Made by a program: the position numbers and the translations under genes
Part shown: positions 24,924 through 33,530 of the stretch, one piece after another
Position numbering within the stretch: the first letter of the stretch is position 1
Layout of the letters: each line of letters starts with the position of its first letter
Notes under the pieces: generated by a model
Databases searched by the model: none
Told to the model about the DNA's origin: nothing
The model's input: only the letters and a program-made list of their open reading frames with translations
From: Lentisphaerota bacterium
GTDB lineage: Bacteria > Verrucomicrobiota > Lentisphaeria > Victivallales > Victivallaceae
Length of the DNA: 41,426 nucleotides
Assembly: GCA_015061695.1 (NCBI GenBank)
Contig: SUWA01000013.1
Location: 1-41,426 of the forward strand
Reading direction: 5' to 3'

Positions 24924-25865
24924 TCAGCGGCCTTTGATCTTGGTGCGCAACTCGATCTTGCGCATAAAATCCGCTACCCGGTTCCAGTTATCCGGACGCA
25001 AATCGGGGTTTTTGGCCAGCATCATATCAATAAAATCCGAAAGCCGTTCATCAAAAAATCCCAACCGCGATTTCAACGGCTGCGGTTTGTCGCTTAACTG
25101 CATTTGCAGGACTTCATCCATATCCAGCGAGAAAAACGGCGGTTCACCGGCAAAAAGCTCGTAGAGCATTGCTCCGAAGCTGTAAATATCGGTTTTTGCG
25201 CCGATTTTGTCGTATTCGCCGCGCACCAGTTCCGGCGGCACATATAAAGGGGTGGCCATCAGTGAGTCGATTTGACTATTTTCATCGCAAAAATGCGCTT
25301 GCCCCAGGTCAGCCAGTTTGGGTTCGCCTTTGGCGGTTATCAGTACGTTGGCCGGTTTTATATCGCCATGCACCAGCTTGGCCCGGCGCCATGCAAACGA
25401 CATAGCGTCAGAAATGCGCGCCGCTATGTGCATAGCCTCGGCAAAATCCAGCGCGCCGTATTCATCCAGCTTATGTTCCAGACTTTCGCCTTCGATCAGT
25501 TCCATGGCAAAAAAACACACTCCGCTTTCGTCCACCCCGGCGGCCAGCGCCTGCACGATGTTGGGATGATTGATCCGGGCGACGGCGCGGGCCTCGGCAA
25601 AAAACTGCTCGATATTTTCGCGTTCTGAACTCAATTCGTTGATTATCAGCTTCAACGCCACATCGCGCCGCAGCAGCGGCTGCTGGGCCACATATACTAC
25701 ACCGTTGGCTCCGCGGGCGAGTTCTCCGATGATATAAAAATCACGCACTTGTTTGCCGGCAAACATACCGGGAAACTGGTGGTTGCAAGCCGGACATACC
25801 CCGCCGGTCAGATCGGTTTGCAGGGTGTCAAAAAACTGTTGGCAAGTGCTGCAGCGATATTGCAT
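24924..25865 (-). CDS. Ser/Thr protein kinase with N-terminal zinc ribbon
   Basis: 313 residues. Zinc-ribbon-like cysteines C5-x2-C8 and C24-x2-C27 precede a Hanks-type kinase domain (about 42-300). Gly-rich loop G-E-L-A-R-G-A-N-G (47-55), ATP lysine K72 (VALKL), catalytic loop H166-G-D168-I-K170-x2-N173 and DLG (186-188) in place of DFG. The HGD instead of HRD makes it a non-RD kinase, which usually needs no activation-loop phosphorylation. No transmembrane segment, so it is cytoplasmic. It is the last gene of an operon with clpC and an exported protein, 5 bases after the latter, which hints at a link to protein quality control. Confidence 0.88.
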   Translation of the reverse strand: MQYRCSTCQQFFDTLQTDLTGGVCPACNHQFPGMFAGKQVRDFYIIGELARGANGVVYVAQQPLLRRDVALKLIINELSSERENIEQFFAEARAVARINHPNIVQALAAGVDESGVCFFAMELIEGESLEHKLDEYGALDFAEAMHIAARISDAMSFAWRRAKLVHGDIKPANVLITAKGEPKLADLGQAHFCDENSQIDSLMATPLYVPPELVRGEYDKIGAKTDIYSFGAMLYELFAGEPPFFSLDMDEVLQMQLSDKPQPLKSRLGFFDERLSDFIDMMLAKNPDLRPDNWNRVADFMRKIELRTKIKGR

Positions 25866-25870
25866 AAATA

Positions 25871-26701
25871 TTAATCTCCATTCCGGGACGGCGGGGGTTG
25901 AGTGATTTCAAGTTGGTAAAACAATTCCTGAAGCAAGGTTCCATCCGAATTGCGCTTGGCAATTACTCTGCCGTGATAAACTCCTTGCGTGGCGTTGGCG
26001 GGTATATCTATGACCAGTTGACAGATTTGCATCCCGCCGGTCAGATCGCTTACCGTGGCTTTCCGGATAAGCGGAGCTGTTTTTTGCGGAATGTAGTTTA
26101 CACTCATAAGATCGACTTCAATGGTCTTATCTGCCAACTGTAACGGCTGCGCGATCAGTTTTACTGCCGGCAAGGCCCGGCGGGGCAGGGCAATAAATAT
26201 TGCCGAAAAGCGTTTCCCCGCAACGGCTTGCCAGCGCGGATGCCAGACAAGCTCACTTGGGTATGGTGACCGGTCAGTAAGCGGCAGCGGCGCATTTTCC
26301 GGCAGCGTTGGCAACAACAGTTCGCCGGCATGATCCGGATATTTTTCAAGCATCTGAAACAGCGCCAGATAGCGCTCCAGCGCCGCGCAGCAGTTGATAA
26401 TAACTGGATCCCAGTCGGTATTCCTGTCGGAAGTCAACCGCCCCAGCCGGTAATAAAGTTGGTGCAGATATGGCGCAAAAGTCGCACTGTGGGTGGTGAA
26501 ATTACCGGCTTGCAGCAGCCATTCCGCCGCCTGATGCGGCGATACTTGCTGCTCTTCGATGGCGGTCAACTGTTCGGTCGTCAGCGGCCGGTGAATGAGT
26601 TCTCTGGCGTAAATCTGTTGCAGATAATCATCGCAATATGCTGTTATTGACAGCAGAGTCAACGTGATCATGGCAACAGATTTTTTACGCAGACAATACA
26701 T
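25871..26701 (-). CDS. Exported protein of unknown function, between clpC and a kinase
   Basis: 276 residues. N-terminal signal peptide with KK followed by SVAMITLTLLSITAYC (about 1-23). The first half of the mature part looks helical (LTTEQLTAIEEQQVSPHQAAEWLLQ and the following Tyr/Leu-rich part). The second half looks like a beta sandwich with VELMS/VYHGRVIAKRNSDGTLLQELFYQLEI, as in bacterial Ig-like or NEW-type domains. No enzyme motif. The ATG follows the clpC stop with no gap (TAAATG), so translation is coupled. I do not recognise the family. Confidence 0.65.
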   Translation of the reverse strand: MYCLRKKSVAMITLTLLSITAYCDDYLQQIYARELIHRPLTTEQLTAIEEQQVSPHQAAEWLLQAGNFTTHSATFAPYLHQLYYRLGRLTSDRNTDWDPVIINCCAALERYLALFQMLEKYPDHAGELLLPTLPENAPLPLTDRSPYPSELVWHPRWQAVAGKRFSAIFIALPRRALPAVKLIAQPLQLADKTIEVDLMSVNYIPQKTAPLIRKATVSDLTGGMQICQLVIDIPANATQGVYHGRVIAKRNSDGTLLQELFYQLEITQPPPSRNGD

Positions 26702-29224
26702 TTACTTATCCACACTCTTTTTTCGCCGGGCGCGACCGGCCGGTTCAGATGCTTTGGCGGTAAACTCCAAATGATCGTTTTTTACTTCCACGCTTACACT
26801 CTGATTGGCCGCAACATTGCCTTTCAGCACTTCCTCGGCCAGCGGGTCTTCCAGATAACGCTCAATTGCTCTGCGCAGCGGCCGCGCACCATATTCGGGT
26901 TCAAAGCCTTTTTGCAGCAGAAACTCAATGGCGCTTTCGTTGAGCTGCAGCCTGATTCCGCGCGCCGCCAGGCGGTCGATCACATTGCCGGCTTCCACCT
27001 TGACCACTGCCAGCAGATCGTTGCGGTCGAGCTTCCGGAAAACGATCACATCATCCACCCGGTTGAGAAATTCCGGCTTGAAATATTTTTTTGCAATGGC
27101 CAGCAAGCGGTCGCTCTCTTTGGCCGCTGCCGTTTGGCTGTCGGGAGCAAAGCCCAGCGAACTTGTGCGGTTGACTACCTCGGCTCCTACATTGCTGGTC
27201 ATGATTATGACCGTGTTGCGGAAGTCGATGTTCCGCCCCAACGAGTCAGTGAGCTTGCCTTCTTCGAGTATCTGCAGCAGCATGTGCAGAACATCCGGGT
27301 GGGCCTTTTCGATTTCATCAAACAGCACCACCGAATAGGGGTGGCGGCGAACCCGCTCGGTCAACTCTCCGCCTTCGCCGTGGCCGACGTAGCCCGGCGG
27401 CGAACCGACCAGACGGCTGACGTTGAATTTTTCCATATATTCCGACATATCCACCTGGATCAGCGAATCGGCCGAGCCGAACATGAACTCGGCCAGCGCT
27501 TTGGCCAGCAAGGTTTTGCCCACCCCGGTCGGCCCCAGGAATATGAACGAACCGATCGGCCGGGCCGGGTCTTTAAGATCCGCCCGCGAGCGGCGCAACG
27601 AACGCGATACGATCGAAATAGCCTCATCTTGTCCGATAACGCGCTCTTTGACCGCTGTTTCCATTTGCAGCAGGCGGGTAACTTCGTTGGCTTGCATCTG
27701 CTGCAGTGGGATGCCGGTCAGCTGGGCCATGACCGCATTGATTTCGTTCAAGCCGATCACCGGGCAGTTTTCCTGTTGGGCGTTATGGTGGTCATTCAGC
27801 ACTTTTTCCAGCTCGGCACGCAGCCGCCGTTCTTCATCGCGGCAACGCGCTGCGGCTTCAAACTGCTGATCAGCGATAGCTTTTTCTTTATCTTGAGCCG
27901 CTTTTTTGATCGCTTTTTCAAGTTTACCGGTATCCGGCGGCGTCAGTGTGTGGTTGATGCGCGCCGCCGCCCCGGCTTCGTCCATAATATCAATGGCTTT
28001 GTCCGGCAGGAAACGCCCGGATATGTAGCGGTCGGAGAGTTTGACTGCCGCTGTCAGTGCTTCATCTGTATAGCGCACATGGTGATGCGCTTCGTAGGTC
28101 TTTTTTAAGCCGTGCAGGATTTTTATTGCTTCCGCAACTTCCGGAGGATTGACCATTACCGGCTGAAAACGACGCTCCAATGCGGCGTCTTTTTCGATTC
28201 CTTTGCGGTATTCATCCAGCGTGGTCGCCCCTACGCATTGCAGTTCGCCGCGGGAAAGCGCCGGTTTGATAATATTAGCTGTATCCATAGCGCCTTCCGC
28301 CCCGCCGGCACCAACAATGGTGTGCAGCTCGTCAATAAACAATATGATTTTGCCCGAAGAACGGACTTCTTCCAACAGCGCTTTGATGCGTTCTTCAAAC
28401 TGGCCGCGGTACTTGGTCCCGGCTACCATCAAAGTCAGATCCAGCGCGTAAACCTGTTTGCCGCAGAGTATTTCCGGAACTTCCTGCCGGGCGATCGCCT
28501 GGGCCAGCCCTTCGATGATAGCGGTTTTGCCCACTCCGGCTTCGCCGATCAGCACCGGATTGTTCTTGGTGCGGCGGCAGAGAATTTGCACGACCCTGGC
28601 GATCTCATTCTGACGCCCGATCACCGGATCGAGTGCGCCTTGCGCGGCCAGCTCGGTAAGGTTGCGTCCAAAACTGTTCAGTGTAGGCAATTCACCGGGC
28701 GCGGCTGAAGGATGGTTGCTGTTCGGGGCGGTAAATGGTTCATTTTCCTGATTATCCGGCAGATAATCGGGATCAAGCGCTTTTAAAATTGCCGTGCGCA
28801 CAGAATTGATGTCCACATTCATATTGCGCAAGATCCGGGCCGCTTCGCTCTCGCCATCGCGCAGCAGCGCCAGCAGCAGATGCTCGGTGCCGATGAAGTT
28901 GTAATTCATGATCTTGGCTTCGGTGGCGGCCAGCAGAATGATCTTTTTCATGCGGTTGGTCAGTGGCAAACTGCCCATTTTCTGCAAGTTGTTGCCGGCA
29001 TGGCGGGCAGAATTTTCCACCTCGCGCCGGAGATCAGGCAAGCTGATCTGCATTAAATTGAGTATATCTACTGCTACGCCTTCGTTCAACGAAAGCAACC
29101 CCAGCAACAGATGCTCGGTGCCTACGCAATCGCAGTTGAGCCGCTCGGCTTCCTGTTGAGCAAGCTGCAGCGCCTTGCGGGCGCGCGGGGTCAAATTACC
29201 GCCGCTGTTTTCTTTTTCCGACAT
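26702..29224 (-). CDS. clpC: ATP-dependent Clp protease ATPase subunit ClpC
   Basis: 840 residues, full length. Unfolds proteins for ClpP. Two N-domain repeats ([16 protein letters not shown], and again near 90-150), AAA-1 with Walker A GEAGVGKT (227-234), a middle UVR-type segment ([21 protein letters not shown]) typical of ClpC rather than ClpA or ClpB, AAA-2 with Walker A GPTGVGKT, and a ClpP-binding LGF loop (SLGFAPDS). The N-terminus [19 protein letters not shown] matches ClpC closely. AGGAAAG before the ATG. A hairpin with T5 lies 24 bases upstream of the start codon (29248-29282). clpP is not in the window. Confidence 0.95.
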   Translation of the reverse strand: MSEKENSGGNLTPRARKALQLAQQEAERLNCDCVGTEHLLLGLLSLNEGVAVDILNLMQISLPDLRREVENSARHAGNNLQKMGSLPLTNRMKKIILLAATEAKIMNYNFIGTEHLLLALLRDGESEAARILRNMNVDINSVRTAILKALDPDYLPDNQENEPFTAPNSNHPSAAPGELPTLNSFGRNLTELAAQGALDPVIGRQNEIARVVQILCRRTKNNPVLIGEAGVGKTAIIEGLAQAIARQEVPEILCGKQVYALDLTLMVAGTKYRGQFEERIKALLEEVRSSGKIILFIDELHTIVGAGGAEGAMDTANIIKPALSRGELQCVGATTLDEYRKGIEKDAALERRFQPVMVNPPEVAEAIKILHGLKKTYEAHHHVRYTDEALTAAVKLSDRYISGRFLPDKAIDIMDEAGAAARINHTLTPPDTGKLEKAIKKAAQDKEKAIADQQFEAAARCRDEERRLRAELEKVLNDHHNAQQENCPVIGLNEINAVMAQLTGIPLQQMQANEVTRLLQMETAVKERVIGQDEAISIVSRSLRRSRADLKDPARPIGSFIFLGPTGVGKTLLAKALAEFMFGSADSLIQVDMSEYMEKFNVSRLVGSPPGYVGHGEGGELTERVRRHPYSVVLFDEIEKAHPDVLHMLLQILEEGKLTDSLGRNIDFRNTVIIMTSNVGAEVVNRTSSLGFAPDSQTAAAKESDRLLAIAKKYFKPEFLNRVDDVIVFRKLDRNDLLAVVKVEAGNVIDRLAARGIRLQLNESAIEFLLQKGFEPEYGARPLRRAIERYLEDPLAEEVLKGNVAANQSVSVEVKNDHLEFTAKASEPAGRARRKKSVDK

Positions 29225-29247
29225 AAAATACTTTCCTGATATAACTT

Positions 29248-29282
29248 GAAAAACCGTTGCGCTTTTTCAGCCGGAACGGTTT
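29248..29282 (-). terminator. Hairpin with T tail in the clpC leader
   Basis: On the minus strand AAACCGTT (29282-29275) pairs with AACGGTTT (29258-29251), with a 16-base loop and a short T tail. It ends 24 bases before the clpC start codon, so besides a terminator of the upstream operon it could be an attenuator-like element in the clpC leader. Confidence 0.5.
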
Positions 29283-29520
29283 ATGGATTATGACCGGTTA
29301 AGCGGTCTGATTGTTGCAATTTTTTCTTCAGCGTCCGATCGTTGACCGTTGCCAATCGGCCGGATAGTTTCCCGGCAAACGGCTGTAATCTCTGGCTCTG
29401 CGTCTGGCCGGGCGGCGGGGACTTTGCTGTTTATCCGACCGGTATTGCCCCCGGTGGATTTCAGTATGTTCTGCTCTATTGTGCCGTCCGCTGTGATGGC
29501 ATCCGGCAACCGCCGCCAAC

Positions 29521-29553
29521 AAAAAAACCACCGCGGTAAGTACCGCCGTGGTT
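29521..29553 (-). terminator. Strong terminator of the coiled-coil membrane protein operon
   Basis: On the minus strand AACCACGGCGGTA pairs with TACCGCGGTGGTT (13 bp, one mismatch, very short loop), followed by seven T. It lies about 65 bases after the stop codon of the acidic-tail gene (29618). Confidence 0.75.
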
Positions 29554-29617
29554 TTCGTTGTCCTGATTGTGATTTTACTTATCTCATCAGACATTATATT
29601 CTCCCGTCCGGGCAGTC

Positions 29618-29932
29618 TTACTCGGAATCGTCTTCAGATTCTTCATCAGACTCTTCGTCCGATTCTTCATCAGACGTTTCACCGGATGTTTCTCCGGCAG
29701 CAGCGCTTTCATCGCCCATGCCAGCATTGTCGGCATTCGGGGTGTTGTCACTGGACGGTGTGCTTTCCGGAGCTGATTCAAACAAACCGCTCAAGGTTTC
29801 AGTTATATGATCCTTGATGCCGTATTGTTCGATTTCCATCCACTGGAACGCAATTACGGCGAGCATCAGCAGAAATGACAACACGATCAGCACTGAACGT
29901 GTCAGGTGCAAAAAATCAGATTTGCTGGCCAT
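29618..29932 (-). CDS. Small single-pass membrane protein with acidic repeat tail
   Basis: 104 residues. A basic start (MASKSDFLHLTR), one transmembrane segment (about 13-33, SVLIVLSFLLMLAVIAF), a short linker, then a tail of S, D, E, A, T and G that ends in repeated SDEE units (12-base DNA repeat around 29630-29680). The tail would be strongly negative, and lies outside or inside depending on orientation; the positive-inside rule puts the short N-terminus in the cytoplasm. It starts 6 bases after the coiled-coil gene, hence same operon. Low-complexity tail, no family recognised. Confidence 0.6.
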   Translation of the reverse strand: MASKSDFLHLTRSVLIVLSFLLMLAVIAFQWMEIEQYGIKDHITETLSGLFESAPESTPSSDNTPNADNAGMGDESAAAGETSGETSDEESDEESDEESEDDSE

Positions 29933-29938
29933 AGCTCA

Positions 29939-31204
29939 TCACTTTCTGTTTTTGATGATTGCTTCGATTTCGCTGTCCGTAAAGTAGACTACGTCGCCGG
30001 CCATCACGGGCTTGCTGCCGTCTTTATTCAGCGGTTCGGCGACCGAGCAATGATCATCAAGTTTTACGATCTTGAGCGAGTTGATATGTTCAGCCTTGCC
30101 GCTGGGCATGTTGCGGACCACGATAAGTTCGGAGCCTTCCGGGATCTGCGGATCCAGCACGTTGGTCTGTTTGCCGAACTGTTCAACCACGCGGGTCTTT
30201 TTGCCCAGCGAAATGATCACGATGCCGTATTTGTCATCCACGGAAAGAACTTTGCCTTTACCCTGGGTACGGATCATATCCAGCGCTTCGCGGCTCTTAT
30301 CCTTTTTCGGCGCACGCTGTTCCGGAACCATCATCGTCTGACGGAGATCTTTGATTTCCTGCTTGTGGGCAGCGATGGTCTTGGTATGCTGGGCAATAGT
30401 GCGTTTGAGGCTGGCAACTTCGCGGTTGAGCTGATTTACTTTGTTGATTTCAGCCCGCAGATCGCTCTGGGCTTTGTTGCGGGCATTGATAATGGAAGTA
30501 ACACCGTTTTCGAGCTTTCTGAAATCCTGCGCATAGGAGGTTCCGGTAAGCGCCAAATTGCCGGAACCGACTTTGCGGGACAGACTGCGGGCGACATTTT
30601 CAAAACCTTTGTTGCGGTTATCCAGTTCGGCGATCGCGTTGTCGATGGGGGCATACTTGTTGCTCATGTTGGCGCCGCGGAGATCGGCCGCAGAAATACG
30701 GCCCGGAACTTTGTGTCTGACCGCAGGCATGGAAGCCAGTTTGCTGTAGGTGTTTTGAACTTTCTGCAAAAGCTGGTCGTGGCTGGATTTGTAGGTGGCT
30801 ACCCGATTGTTCAACTCGGCAAGTTTGGCCTCGTAAGTAGTGATATTCTGGAAATCTTCAACCGTAAACCCCTGCAGTTCCAGTTTTTCGGCGATCGTGA
30901 CCAGTGCTTCCGCCATCGCATCGCGTTCTTTGATCACATCGGCAACCAGCAGGTCAAACTCCTTCATTTTGGCATCAAGATTTTCAACATTACTGTGGCT
31001 CAATTGATCAGTTGTAATATTTTTGGCAACATTTTTGCCGGTTTTGCCATCCAAATCTTTGGCGCTTTTGGCATATTGTTTGGTCAGAGTGCTGTAGCTG
31101 TCAACCAGCTGGGCCCGTTTTTCAAACAGAAAGAAAGAGAACACAGCCGAGGCTACTGCCAGTAAAAAGATCAAAACTGCCAACACAACATTGAATATCT
31201 TCAT
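29939..31204 (-). CDS. Membrane-anchored coiled-coil protein of unknown function
   Basis: 421 residues from the second ATG (31204), which has GGAG 6 bases upstream; the first (31210) is too close to it. One transmembrane segment (about 5-25, VVLAVLIFLLAVASAVFSFF), then long heptad-rich helices (about 30-120, 130-170 and 225-300, e.g. LNREVASLKRTIAQHTKTIAAHKQEI), and a C-terminal beta-rich domain (about 315-421) beginning GKGKVLSVDDKYGIVIISLGKKTRV and ending AGDVVYF. That last layout, G-x-V-x-x-V-D...G-x-V-I-x-L-G-K, recurs in envelope proteins of Verrucomicrobia and Planctomycetes in my memory, without known function. Probably a cell-envelope scaffold. Confidence 0.7.
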   Translation of the reverse strand: MKIFNVVLAVLIFLLAVASAVFSFFLFEKRAQLVDSYSTLTKQYAKSAKDLDGKTGKNVAKNITTDQLSHSNVENLDAKMKEFDLLVADVIKERDAMAEALVTIAEKLELQGFTVEDFQNITTYEAKLAELNNRVATYKSSHDQLLQKVQNTYSKLASMPAVRHKVPGRISAADLRGANMSNKYAPIDNAIAELDNRNKGFENVARSLSRKVGSGNLALTGTSYAQDFRKLENGVTSIINARNKAQSDLRAEINKVNQLNREVASLKRTIAQHTKTIAAHKQEIKDLRQTMMVPEQRAPKKDKSREALDMIRTQGKGKVLSVDDKYGIVIISLGKKTRVVEQFGKQTNVLDPQIPEGSELIVVRNMPSGKAEHINSLKIVKLDDHCSVAEPLNKDGSKPVMAGDVVYFTDSEIEAIIKNRK

Positions 31205-31346
31205 AGACATCTCCGTTTGGGGCTACGGTCCGCTGCTTTTGTCTCCCCCGGATTGCTCCCAACAATCCTGCCGGAACTGCAAATAACAGAGTGCCGATCG
31301 CCGTATTTTTTTATTTTTTATTGTTTTTTGTTTTTTCAGTTTACGA

Positions 31347-31380
31347 CACTTTTGCATTAAAAATACCAACGCAAAATGTG
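31347..31380. repeat. Inverted repeat in the coiled-coil operon upstream region
   Basis: CACTTTTGC (31347-31355) and GCAAAATGTG (31371-31380) are inverted copies with one bulged base, 15 bases apart. It lies about 150 bases before the start codon of the coiled-coil gene, in AT-rich sequence, and could be an operator or a chance structure. Confidence 0.35.
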
Positions 31381-31849
31381 TACATGAGAAAATTAGCACT
31401 TAATTTGTAAAAAGCAACTCTGAAATATAAAAAAAATTAAAAAATCAATGTTCTTGACGCATATTTAGTCGCTCAATCGTTTGTTCGTGGCTTTTATTGA
31501 TCTGTTTTTCAATATTTCAGCAATATGCCGGCGATTATTTTATGTTCCGTTTGTCCGGATGGAATCCATTGTATGCCAGCAGCACTCCTTATGCAGTTTG
31601 CTTGGCCATGCTGCTGCGGCAAATTCGCCGTAAGTCGTATCGTTGCCGGGCGGCATGGTGAGTATTCCGGCTGCAGCCGGGGAGTTTCAACTGTTTGGGA
31701 CATGGCATCTGCTCTTGGGTGGTGGCTTGTGCCTGACAAGCGGGCAAGATCAATGTGAAAAAGTGTTTCTGCTGATTTTTTTATCCGTATTACGGTATCA
31801 GGGGGAGCTGTTATGCCGGTTTGTAAGACTTCGGAATGGTGAAAAAACT

Positions 31850-31895
31850 CCGGACAAACCTTGCAAAATGCGTTTGCCGGATTATATTATATATT
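31850..31895 (+). terminator. Terminator-like hairpin upstream of the tyrosine kinase gene
   Basis: TCCGGACAAAC pairs with GTTTGCCGGA (one bulged base) and is followed by TTATATTATATATT. It lies about 90 bases before the kinase start codon. It may end a transcript coming from the gene-free stretch, for instance a small RNA, or act in the kinase leader. Confidence 0.4.
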
Positions 31896-31977
31896 AATGT
31901 AATCACCGCATTGTGCGGCATGTAATGTATTGGATGTATATTGCAAAAAAATTAACATAATAAAAGAGGTTGCAGTT

Positions 31978-33507
31978 ATGGAAAATTCGGGCGGTAAAAC
32001 CATTGATCTGGCGTTGTTGTTGCGTGCGCTTAAACGGTTTTGGCTGTTGGTTGTGATCATGGGAATATCCGGTGGTTTGATCGGGTTTGCTGTGGCAACA
32101 TGGGTGATCAAACCGGTTTATAAAGCTACGGCATTGATCTACGCCTTGCCCAGCGGCGACAGTCAGAACTACGATGAATCGCAAGCTGATTCTGCTGAAG
32201 ATGCACAGAAAGGCAACTCGAAGAGCGAAGAAAAGCCCGAAGTCAGCCGCCGTCAGGCTCCTGACTATGAATTGCAAGCCTCCTTGCAGCAGGTAACACT
32301 GGTAACTCAACTTTTGCCTGACTTGCAGGCATTGCTGGAAACCAAGAGCCTGCGCAGCCGTATTGATGAAGCTCTCCGCGCCGAACTGGGCGATGAGTTT
32401 GCTGCAGTCAAAGGCAAATACACACTTTCGGCCCAGCTCAAACCGCGTACCCGCATGGTGGAAGTTTCGGTCTTGTGCGGCAATCAGAAAATGGCGCCAA
32501 AAATCATCAACCTGGCCGCCAAAATCTTCTGCCATGAAGCCGGTGCCAAGCTGGATATGAAAAATATCCGGGTGATCGAAGAAGCTGAAAATGCCGGCAA
32601 AGTTTCACCCCGGCCGCTGCTTTACACGGTCAGCGGTCTGCTGTTGGGATTGCTGCTGGGCATGGGGATCGGGTTTTTGATCGACTATATGGATAAATCC
32701 ATCCGCGACATCAAGGCGTTGGAAAATGATTTCAATCTGCCGGTGCTGGGCGTGCTGCCGGAAGTTACTGCCGGCAATGGTACCGAACTCTGGGCGCAGG
32801 ATACCAAATCGACCTTTGGCGAAGCAGTGCGTTCTCTGCGGGTTAATGTGGAGTATCTGCTGCCGGAAACCGGCCGGGCCAAGATCTTTCTGGTTTCCAG
32901 TGCCAACAAAGGCGATGGCAAGAGTTCAGTTATGAGCAGTCTGGCGGTTTCGATCGCCAAGATCGAAAAGCGCGTTCTGCTGGTGGACGTTGACTTGCGC
33001 CGCCCCCGTCAGCATCGGGTGTTCAAACTTTCCAACAAAGTCGGTCTGGTGGACTTGCTGGTTTCCAAAAAGAGTTTTGACGAGTTGGTGCATCGCGATG
33101 TGAAAGTTCCGGGGCTGGATGTTCTCAGCTGCGGTACGATCCCGGTCAACCCCACGGACTTGCTCGGTTCGCGCCGGTTGGAAGACTTTTTGCGCGAGCA
33201 GTCCATGAACTACGATTACATCTTCCTCGATGCACCGCCGACGCTGGGTTTTGCTGACCCGATGATCCTCGGCAATCTGGCCGACAGCACCATCATTACC
33301 TGTAATTACAAGAGCGCCAATACCGACAAACTGCGCATGATCATCGACCGTTTGCGCAAGAGCAATGTCCGGTTGGGCGGGTTGGTCATCAACCGCTTCC
33401 AGCTGCAGAACCGCGGCGACTATTACTACAACTATCAGCATTACTACTACCAGTATATGCCCGATAACGAACAGGACGAAGTTCAGGAAAACGAAGCGCA
33501 GGATTGA
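31978..33507 (+). CDS. BY-type tyrosine kinase fused to a Wzz/chain-length domain
   Basis: 510 residues from the ATG at 31978 (AGAGG 9 bases upstream). Wzz-type module: transmembrane segment 1 at 20-43, an acidic linker and periplasmic helices, transmembrane segment 2 around 210-232 (LLYTVSGLLLGLLLGMGIGFLI region). The cytoplasmic CpsD/Wzc-like ATPase follows: Walker A GDGKSS with K315, Walker A' VLLVDVDLRRP (about 332-342) and Walker B YIFLDAPP (about 413-420). A C-terminal tyrosine cluster (DYYYNYQHYYYQY, about 481-494) is the autophosphorylation site typical of BY-kinases. Such proteins control polysaccharide export; no polysaccharide genes are adjacent. Confidence 0.9.
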   Translation: MENSGGKTIDLALLLRALKRFWLLVVIMGISGGLIGFAVATWVIKPVYKATALIYALPSGDSQNYDESQADSAEDAQKGNSKSEEKPEVSRRQAPDYELQASLQQVTLVTQLLPDLQALLETKSLRSRIDEALRAELGDEFAAVKGKYTLSAQLKPRTRMVEVSVLCGNQKMAPKIINLAAKIFCHEAGAKLDMKNIRVIEEAENAGKVSPRPLLYTVSGLLLGLLLGMGIGFLIDYMDKSIRDIKALENDFNLPVLGVLPEVTAGNGTELWAQDTKSTFGEAVRSLRVNVEYLLPETGRAKIFLVSSANKGDGKSSVMSSLAVSIAKIEKRVLLVDVDLRRPRQHRVFKLSNKVGLVDLLVSKKSFDELVHRDVKVPGLDVLSCGTIPVNPTDLLGSRRLEDFLREQSMNYDYIFLDAPPTLGFADPMILGNLADSTIITCNYKSANTDKLRMIIDRLRKSNVRLGGLVINRFQLQNRGDYYYNYQHYYYQYMPDNEQDEVQENEAQD

Positions 33508-33530
33508 TCTGACCGCAAAGGGGGACCTGT

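Larger units (their letters stand above)
29225..29617. other. Spacer between two minus-strand operons with two terminator-like hairpins
   Basis: It contains the terminator of the coiled-coil operon (29521-29553) and a second hairpin before clpC (29248-29282). A reading frame starting at 29594 has a GGGAGAA ribosome site and a lipoprotein-like N-terminus but its codons are those of the terminator stem; see findings. Otherwise nothing supported. Confidence 0.45.
31205..31977. other. 770-base gene-free stretch upstream of two divergent operons
   Basis: AT-rich on the left (31290-31470) and more GC-rich on the right. It must hold the promoters of the coiled-coil operon (-) and the tyrosine kinase (+). 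Visible structures: a 9-bp inverted repeat CACTTTTGC...GCAAAATGTG (31347-31380), a terminator-like hairpin near 31850-31895 and CCGCA-TTG-TGCGG (31906-31918). Two plus-strand frames of 77 and 84 codons (31525-31758, 31643-31897) lack ribosome sites and recognisable content. Confidence 0.5.

Noticed and set aside
31525-31897. Two short plus-strand frames (77 and 84 codons) in the gene-free stretch
   Set aside because: No ribosome site, Cys/Trp-rich odd composition, overlapping each other in different frames.
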